Assembly (NCBI GenBank): GCA_947565265.1
Contig: CANOFK010000089.1
Span: 1-5,798 of the forward strand
Length of the DNA stretch: 5,798 bases
Source of the DNA: an uncultured Clostridia bacterium
GTDB lineage: Bacteria; Bacillota; Clostridia; Oscillospirales; Acutalibacteraceae
Reading direction: 5' to 3'
Shown: in pieces, positions 5,777-5,798 of the stretch
Layout of the letters: each line of letters begins with the position of its first letter
Position numbering within the stretch: position 1 is the first letter of the stretch
The notes under the pieces: model-generated
What the model was told of the DNA's origin: nothing
What the model saw: the letters and a program-made list of their open reading frames with translations, nothing else
The model's database searches: none
Made by a program: the position numbers and the translations under genes

Positions 5777-5798
5777 AGAGTTGGCAACGCCAACTCTT
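5777..5798. other. Perfect hairpin at the right edge, possible terminator
   Basis: AGAGTTGGC (5777-5785) and GCCAACTCT (5789-5797) form a 9-bp perfect stem with loop AAC. On the + strand it is followed by T at the window edge, so a T-run could continue outside. Within the window no + strand gene ends here, and on the minus strand the hairpin is followed by CCGCCGCC, not T. It could be the start of a terminator for a neighbour to the right, or part of the dispersed repeat beside it. Confidence 0.5.

Overview
The window looks like chromosomal DNA of a GC-rich anaerobic Firmicute, most likely class Clostridia and probably the Oscillospirales/Ruminococcaceae side. The basis is inference: a NifS/NifU pair of the clostridial ISC-like type, a DacF/PBP5-type carboxypeptidase with a C-terminal membrane anchor, a SpoVB/MurJ-like MOP flippase, GC-rich third codon positions, and AT-rich promoters and spacers. 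There is no transposase, integrase, CRISPR array, rRNA or tRNA that I can see.

Layout. Positions 1-290 are non-coding: a short direct repeat at the very left edge, a sigma-A-type promoter with a palindrome between its -35 and -10 boxes, and a leader of about 120 nt that can fold into a branched stem ending in five T. Then, on the + strand, nifS (cysteine desulfurase, 291-1499), an unusually long 173-nt gap with a 12-bp direct repeat, and nifU (Fe-S scaffold, 1673-2104). A perfect bidirectional terminator (2125-2154) separates this pair from two convergent minus-strand genes. In transcription order these are a MOP-family lipid flippase (3968-5617, possibly starting at 5647) and a secreted, membrane-anchored D-Ala-D-Ala carboxypeptidase (2186-3703). 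The 264-nt spacer between them holds a long purine-rich tract and a dense cluster of alternative hairpins. The right edge carries the flippase promoter, a word shared in inverted orientation with the left edge, and a perfect hairpin cut by the window end.

How the genes work together. NifS takes sulfur from cysteine and NifU is the scaffold on which [Fe-S] clusters are built, so 291-2104 is a minimal Fe-S assembly operon. Its regulator (iscR in many clostridia) is not in the window. The flippase and carboxypeptidase both belong to the cell envelope: one probably moves a polyprenyl-linked precursor across the membrane, the other trims the terminal D-Ala of peptidoglycan stem peptides.

I do not see a clear novel multigene system; the four proteins belong to known families. 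The most interesting signals are non-coding or at start sites: a probable ATT start codon for the flippase, mutually exclusive hairpins ahead of the carboxypeptidase, the structured nifS leader, and a repeat word shared by both window edges. All foldings and alignments here were done by eye.
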